Shown here piece by piece: positions 59,974-64,000 of a DNA stretch of 64,000 nucleotides; position 1 is the first letter of the stretch, and each line of letters begins with the position of its first letter. Origin of the DNA: Fibrobacter sp. (lineage in GTDB: Bacteria > Fibrobacterota > Fibrobacteria > Fibrobacterales > Fibrobacteraceae). The notes under the pieces were generated by a model. The model did no database searches. It had not been told where the DNA came from and was given only the letters and a program-made list of their open reading frames with translations. The translations under genes and the position numbers were made by a program. The stretch is from the NCBI GenBank assembly GCA_017475045.1, contig JAFVGH010000074.1:1-64000 (forward strand), in the 5' to 3' direction.

Positions 59974-60573
59974 ATGCTGAAAATTGGAGTGATGGCTTCC
60001 GGTGGAGGAAGCAATTTTAAGGCTATTCTGGACAGGATTGATTGTGGCGACTTTGATGCAAAGTGCCTTTTCTTGATAACGAATAACGGAAACTGCGGTG
60101 CCGTGGCCCATGCGAAGAACTTTGATGTTCCTGTGTTCCACGTTTCTGGGAAAACACACCCTGAAAGGTCTGCCTATGAGTCGGCATTGCTGGAAGTTAT
60201 AGATCGTTTCGACATAGACTTACTTGTGCTAGCGGGCTATATGAAGGTTTTGCCCACTAGCTTTATTAAGCGGCTTGCTGGGCGCATCCTGAATATTCAT
60301 CCGTCGCTTTTGCCTAAGTATGGTGGCAAGGGCTTCTATGGAATTCACGTGCACGAGGCGGTTGTGGCAGCCGGTGAACGGGAATCCGGTGCCACAGTCC
60401 ACCTGGTTGGTGAAGAAATTGATAGTGGGCGTATCCTCGCACAGTGCCGTGTGCCAGTGCTAGAAAATGATACTCCGGAAACTCTTGCGGCAAGGGTTCT
60501 GGAACAGGAACACCAGCTATATTGGAAGACCATTCGCGATTACGGCGAAGGTCTTAAAACTATTTCTCGATAA
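59974..60573 (+). CDS. purN: Phosphoribosylglycinamide formyltransferase
   Basis: A 199-residue enzyme that transfers a formyl group from 10-formyl-tetrahydrofolate to GAR in purine synthesis. The start IGVMASGGGSNFKAIL carries the phosphate-binding loop. DLLVLAGYMKVLPTSFIKR and LNIHPSLLPKYGGKGFYGIH hold the folate-binding and catalytic Asn-His segment, and VHLVGEEIDSGRILAQ holds the catalytic Asp. The ATG at 59974 is preferred over TTG at 59968. It follows the PfpI-like gene and its 3' end overlaps convergent mnmA by 14 bases. Confidence 0.96.
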   Translation: MLKIGVMASGGGSNFKAILDRIDCGDFDAKCLFLITNNGNCGAVAHAKNFDVPVFHVSGKTHPERSAYESALLEVIDRFDIDLLVLAGYMKVLPTSFIKRLAGRILNIHPSLLPKYGGKGFYGIHVHEAVVAAGERESGATVHLVGEEIDSGRILAQCRVPVLENDTPETLAARVLEQEHQLYWKTIRDYGEGLKTISR

Positions 60574-61657
60574 TCGCCGAGGCAACGATGCCCTCGCCAG
60601 CGTAGAGCACCATGATCTGCCCAGGCGTGGCGGCGAACTGGGGCGTGTCGAAACGGATGGAGACCTTGTCTTGGGTGAGGTCGGTGATGGTGGCTTCGGC
60701 GAAGGTATGGCCCAGCCGGATTTTCGCCTGTAGCTTTTGCTGCAGCAGAGGCGAATCCTTGGAGACCATCAGGTTCAGCTGGCTTCCGCTTACTTCTTCG
60801 CACTGGAGCAGGCTTCTCGGGCCAAGCACCACCTGGTTTTTCTTGGTGTCGATGGCAATCACGAAAAGGGGCTCCGGCTGTCCACCGATATTTAGGCCCT
60901 TGCGCTGGCCGATGGTGTAGTGGATAAATCCCTTGTGCTGACCCAGGACTTTCCCGTTGATGTCTACAAAGTCTCCGGGAACGTTGTCGCTTTCATCGAA
61001 AAGCACGGAGTAGTCACCGCATTCCAGAAAGTCCTGGCTCTCCTTCTTGGAGGCGAAATCTTCCCAGCCAATCTTTCGGGCCAGTTCCTTGACTTCTTCC
61101 TTGTGCATCTCGCCCAGGGGGAACAGCACAGACGAAAGCTGGTCTTCGGTAAGCCTGGAAAGAAAGTAGGACTGGTCCTTGAATGTGTCTCGGGCCCTCC
61201 ACAGGAAGGGTTCCTCGGGGCTCTTGAAATCCAGACGGGCGTAGTGCCCTGTGGCAAAGTAGTCAAAATCTACGCCCATCTTGCGGACGGCGTGGAGCAT
61301 GGCTCCGAACTTGATGGACTGGTTACAGCGTACGCAGGGGTTGGGTGTGCGACCCGCCCGGTATTCGGCGCGGAAATAGTCCAGCACGTTCTTCTTGTAT
61401 TCCTCGACTACGGGAACCACATGGAAGGGAATGGACAGGCGCTTGGCCACCTTCTCGGCGGCTTCAATGCTTTCTCCTTCGTTGGGGCCAAAACATCCGG
61501 AGCGACCCTCTACGATGGGCATGTCGATAGAACCGTCCCAAAGGGCCATGGTGATGCCGATAACGTTATAGCCTTGCTGCTGCAAGGTCCAGGCGGTAAG
61601 GGCTGAATCAACACCCCCCGACAGACCGACTGCTACTGTTTTTTCGCTTTTGTCCAT
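60560..61657 (-). CDS. mnmA: tRNA-specific 2-thiouridylase MnmA
   Basis: A 365-residue enzyme that makes 2-thiouridine at tRNA wobble position 34. The PP-loop is VGLSGGVDSALTAW near residue 11, the first catalytic Cys lies in PCVRCNQSIKFG near residue 104, and YTIGQRKGLNIGG near 250 belongs to the central domain. The second catalytic Cys, usually in a GICF-type motif, is not in its standard place: the segment reads KKESQDFLECGDYSVLF, with the Cys three residues later than in the E. coli type. It may still serve, or this may be the variant type that lacks it. No Shine-Dalgarno; TATATT lies 14 bases before the ATG. Confidence 0.94.
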   Translation of the reverse strand: MDKSEKTVAVGLSGGVDSALTAWTLQQQGYNVIGITMALWDGSIDMPIVEGRSGCFGPNEGESIEAAEKVAKRLSIPFHVVPVVEEYKKNVLDYFRAEYRAGRTPNPCVRCNQSIKFGAMLHAVRKMGVDFDYFATGHYARLDFKSPEEPFLWRARDTFKDQSYFLSRLTEDQLSSVLFPLGEMHKEEVKELARKIGWEDFASKKESQDFLECGDYSVLFDESDNVPGDFVDINGKVLGQHKGFIHYTIGQRKGLNIGGQPEPLFVIAIDTKKNQVVLGPRSLLQCEEVSGSQLNLMVSKDSPLLQQKLQAKIRLGHTFAEATITDLTQDKVSIRFDTPQFAATPGQIMVLYAGEGIVASAIIEK

Positions 61658-61688
61658 AATTTATGTAGGAAAATATAGAAAATGTAGG

Positions 61689-62663
61689 CTAGAGTGGGGT
61701 CTTGCTTTTTTCACCGGCAATTTCGCGGACCAGTTTCGGTACAAGATAGCCGGGTAACTTGGTGCGGACTTTTGCAATCAGGGCACGGGCCGTGTCGTCG
61801 TCCACTTCAAAATGGGCTACACCGTTGGCATGGTCCAATTGGTGTAGGTAGTAGGGGAGTACACCCTGCGAGAAAAGCTTGCGACAGAGAGTAGTTAATT
61901 TGTCTATGCTGTCGTTTACGCCTTTCAAAAGGACGCCCTGGTTGAGTAAAGTCCAACCGCTGAACTTCAGTTGGGCAAATAGGGTTGCAGACTCGCTGTC
62001 CAGTTCATCAGCATGGTTTACATGCGACACGAGGACGCTGTTAAAGCGGGCTGGGAGTTCTCGTAGCAGTTCAAAATGCTGCATTACAAGGTCCGGGCGC
62101 ATTATGGGGAGTCGCGTATGAATGCGTAGTGTGGTGACCGAGGGGTGCATGGCGATGGATTCCACAAGTTCGCGGAAGTCGCCCGGGCTTAAGGTAAGCG
62201 GATCTCCGCCAGAAAGGATCACTTCCCACACATCGGTATGGGTATCCAACCAGTCACTGACCTGCCTTGCCACGTCTGGAATATTTTGGAAGGGGTAGTT
62301 CTTGCGGAAGCAGAAACGGCAACGGACACCACAGGTGGCGGTCGAGACTATGAGGGCGCGCTGGTCGTATTTCTGGATGACGCAGTCGGATTTTCCTGCG
62401 GGCAGGTCGCCTACGGGATCGTCTACAAAGCCATCCACCTTCTTGAGCTCGTCTTTGGTTGGCAAAATTTCGCGCAATAGGGCTGTGGGGTCGCTCGCCT
62501 TCTTGATTAAATCGGCATAGTGTCTCGAGCACAGGAACGGAAACTTGGGTGTGGGGTCTAGGTCCGCAAGTGCATCTGATTTCGCGAAGTTGACCGCAAA
62601 ATCCTTTTCCAAATAGTCTAAAAAGTCCGAAATTTGTGTGAAAACAGTCCTAGAGTTTTCCAT
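61689..62663 (-). CDS. epmB: EF-P beta-lysylation protein EpmB (lysine 2,3-aminomutase family)
   Basis: A 324-residue radical SAM enzyme. The cluster motif CGVRCRFCFRKNYPF sits near residue 110, followed by VWEVILSGGDPLTLSPGD and LRIHTRLPIMRPDL. EpmB converts (S)-alpha-lysine to (R)-beta-lysine for attachment to elongation factor P by EpmA. The length is that of EpmB and shorter than clostridial lysine aminomutase, and efp lies divergently 40 bases away. Together these make EpmB the best call. EpmA is not in the window. Confidence 0.92.
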   Translation of the reverse strand: MENSRTVFTQISDFLDYLEKDFAVNFAKSDALADLDPTPKFPFLCSRHYADLIKKASDPTALLREILPTKDELKKVDGFVDDPVGDLPAGKSDCVIQKYDQRALIVSTATCGVRCRFCFRKNYPFQNIPDVARQVSDWLDTHTDVWEVILSGGDPLTLSPGDFRELVESIAMHPSVTTLRIHTRLPIMRPDLVMQHFELLRELPARFNSVLVSHVNHADELDSESATLFAQLKFSGWTLLNQGVLLKGVNDSIDKLTTLCRKLFSQGVLPYYLHQLDHANGVAHFEVDDDTARALIAKVRTKLPGYLVPKLVREIAGEKSKTPL

Positions 62664-62703
62664 TATATACTAAATTTAGCTTCAAAATCAACAAGAGGAT
62701 AAT

Positions 62704-63288
62704 ATGGGTACTGTAAGCACCAACGAATTCCGCAAGAAACTTAAGATTATGGTTGATGGTCAGCCGTACGAAATCATCGAAAACCAGTTTGTGAAGCCGG
62801 GTAAGGGTCAGGCCTTTAACCGCGTTCGCATCAAGAACCTGGTGACTGGCCGCACCCTGGAACGCACCTGGAAGAGTGGCGATACGGTTGAAGAAGCCGA
62901 CGTGACCTTCACTGAAATGACTTATCTCTACAACGACGGTTCTACTTGGTTCTTCCTGGATAACGATTCCCAGGAAACCATGGAAATTCCGAAGGAATCT
63001 CTCAACGGCTGCGAAGTGTGGCTGCTTGACGGCGCTACCGTCGAAGTGACCTGGTGGAAGGATCCGAAGAGCGGTTCTACGCTCCCCATCGAAGTTATCC
63101 CGCCCACCTTTGTGGACCTGATGATCGTGGAAGCTCCTCCTGCAGTGCAGGGCAACACCAGCGGTAACGTGATGCGCGAAGCTATCCTCGAGACCGGTGC
63201 CAAGGTGATGATCCCGCTGTTCATCGAGAACAACACCAAGATCCGCGTGGACACCCGCGACGGTTCTTACCTCGAACGCGCAAAATAA
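62704..63288 (+). CDS. efp: Elongation factor P
   Basis: A 194-residue translation factor that relieves ribosome stalling at consecutive prolines. The modification loop is FVKPGKGQAF, with K34 as the lysylation site, matching the EpmB pathway. The three beta-barrel domains are complete, and the C-terminal KIRVDTRDGSYLERAK is characteristic. AGAGG upstream supports the start. Two hairpins follow at about 63307-63325 (CCGGAGA/TCTCCGG) and 63348-63366 (GCCTCG/CGAGGC). Confidence 0.98.
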   Translation: MGTVSTNEFRKKLKIMVDGQPYEIIENQFVKPGKGQAFNRVRIKNLVTGRTLERTWKSGDTVEEADVTFTEMTYLYNDGSTWFFLDNDSQETMEIPKESLNGCEVWLLDGATVEVTWWKDPKSGSTLPIEVIPPTFVDLMIVEAPPAVQGNTSGNVMREAILETGAKVMIPLFIENNTKIRVDTRDGSYLERAK

Positions 63289-63306
63289 GACCGTTCGTGC
63301 TAAAAG

Positions 63307-63366
63307 CCGGAGAGAATTCTCCGGTCTGCGCTCACTCTCGCAACCACGCCTCGTTAATACGAGGCG
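63307..63366 (+). terminator. Two hairpins after efp
   Basis: CCGGAGA-GAAT-TCTCCGG at about 63307-63325 and GCCTCG-TTAATA-CGAGGC at about 63349-63366 lie between convergent efp and the truncated hydrolase-like gene. T-runs are short, so termination is plausible but not certain. Confidence 0.5.
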
Positions 63367-63392
63367 CTTGTTGTTCACGGAAAAACTGCTTG

Positions 63393-64000
63393 TTATTTGA
63401 GGGCCTTTCTGAAGACCCGGGCGACTTCGTCCGGGTTGTCGCTTTTTAGCCAGCTGAGGGTCTCTGTACCTCGGTAACTCCAGGCGAAGATATTGTCGAT
63501 TCCTGCTTTGCGACTTTCGGAAACGGCGATGGCCAGGTCGTTCTCGCGGCCTGCTTCAATTTGGTAAGCCTTGATCCACATCTGCACGGCCTTGCCGTAC
63601 TTGGTGGCAACGTCAACCAGCTTGCGTGCCGTCTCGGCGTATTTTTCACGGACCCATTCTTCAGTGGCGCCCCGTTCCCAGTAGGGATCGGATGCGACCT
63701 CGTCGACGCTTTCAAGACTTGCTACCCGGCCCCAATCGTCGAGACCTGCGGGGAACCAGGGCGGCAGCATGCAGACGCAGTTGCGCTTCCCGCGGGCATG
63801 GACATCGGCCGTCATTTCTTTCAGGAAATCGATGAGAGAATCCTCGCGGAATTTCTTCACATCGTCGGTAAGCTCCGTGGGCATCTCGTAGCCGAAACGG
63901 TCCTTGAAGAGGGCGCGGCATTTTTCGCAGCGGCAACTCCAGTTCTGGAGTCCGCCTTTTTCGAAGTAGAAATGAGGTTCGTCCCAGAAGATGGTGCTTA
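63393..64000 (-). CDS. Glycoside hydrolase-like protein (partial, 5' end outside window)
   Basis: The frame is open from the right window edge (64000) to a TAA at 63393-63395, giving about the last 202 residues. Visible pieces are TIFWDEPHFYFEKG, a WDEPHF motif that often holds an acidic catalytic residue in TIM-barrel hydrolases, CRCEKCRALFKDRFGYEMP, then CVCMLPPWFPAGL, MWIKAYQIEAGREND and AGIDNIFAWSYRG. This looks like the C-terminal half of a TIM-barrel glycoside hydrolase-like protein, but I cannot name a family. An ATG at 63884 lies within the frame and is unlikely to be the real start. Confidence 0.65.
   Translation of the reverse strand, partial: STIFWDEPHFYFEKGGLQNWSCRCEKCRALFKDRFGYEMPTELTDDVKKFREDSLIDFLKEMTADVHARGKRNCVCMLPPWFPAGLDDWGRVASLESVDEVASDPYWERGATEEWVREKYAETARKLVDVATKYGKAVQMWIKAYQIEAGRENDLAIAVSESRKAGIDNIFAWSYRGTETLSWLKSDNPDEVARVFRKALK

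Overview
The window looks like a chromosomal segment of a Fibrobacter species (Fibrobacterota). The strongest markers are a lipoprotein with a Fibrobacter succinogenes major paralogous (FISUMP-type) domain at 54369-55436, several lipoproteins with serine-rich linkers, a GH45-type cellulase carried as a lipoprotein, and very large secreted surface proteins. I see no prophage, insertion sequence, CRISPR array or obvious foreign island. Most of the segment is ordinary core chromosome with Fibrobacter-specific envelope genes between.

Layout. 1-8.7 kb: tail of an unknown gene, a DUF1846 protein, htpG, a zinc-ribbon membrane protein, uppP (apparently frameshifted), a polysaccharide deacetylase-like gene and a cysteine-repeat lipoprotein. 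7.5-11.1 kb: recA and cinA-type pncC, a DUF5683-like protein, a histidine phosphatase and an SRP RNA that I identify from its structure. 11.1-25 kb: surface proteins, namely a Ser-rich lipoprotein, a 2044-residue cadherin-repeat protein, a thrombospondin type 3-repeat/OmpA-like protein, an MltD-like transglycosylase with four LysM repeats and an ankyrin lipoprotein. 25.1-28.3 kb: a GLUG-repeat secreted protein followed by a 44-residue Cys-rich peptide gene. 28.4-37.5 kb: a five-gene phosphorelay operon with three hybrid histidine kinases, a free-standing Hpt protein and a REC-GGDEF-EAL protein. 37.6-45.7 kb: ilvD, the GH45-type lipoprotein, a protein with an internal duplication, a three-gene LPP20-like envelope operon and a DUF1573-like protein. 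45.7-53.6 kb: tRNA-Pro, priA, dusA, an aspartoacylase-family gene, envelope proteins, a HAD phosphatase and tRNA-Gly. 53.6-64 kb: a hairpin-rich non-coding stretch, the FISUMP lipoprotein, the hslO-thrH-acyltransferase-methyltransferase operon, a PfpI-like protein, purN, mnmA, divergent epmB and efp, and a truncated glycoside-hydrolase-like gene.

Gene cooperation. The phosphorelay operon appears built to collect several signals onto one Hpt protein and one cyclic-di-GMP phosphodiesterase. epmB and efp form the beta-lysylation pair for elongation factor P. uppP, the deacetylase-like gene and mltD touch on envelope or peptidoglycan metabolism.

The most unusual signal is regulatory. At least seven genes have a -10-like hexamer 6-7 bases before the ATG and no Shine-Dalgarno sequence. 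Two divergent pairs, uppP/deacetylase and dusA/aspartoacylase, share almost the same interlocked layout. This suggests widespread leaderless transcription. Other leads are a palindromic element inserted in frame in an rRNA methyltransferase, the uppP frameshift, the short Cys-rich peptide and an 18-bp inverted repeat at 42057-42116.
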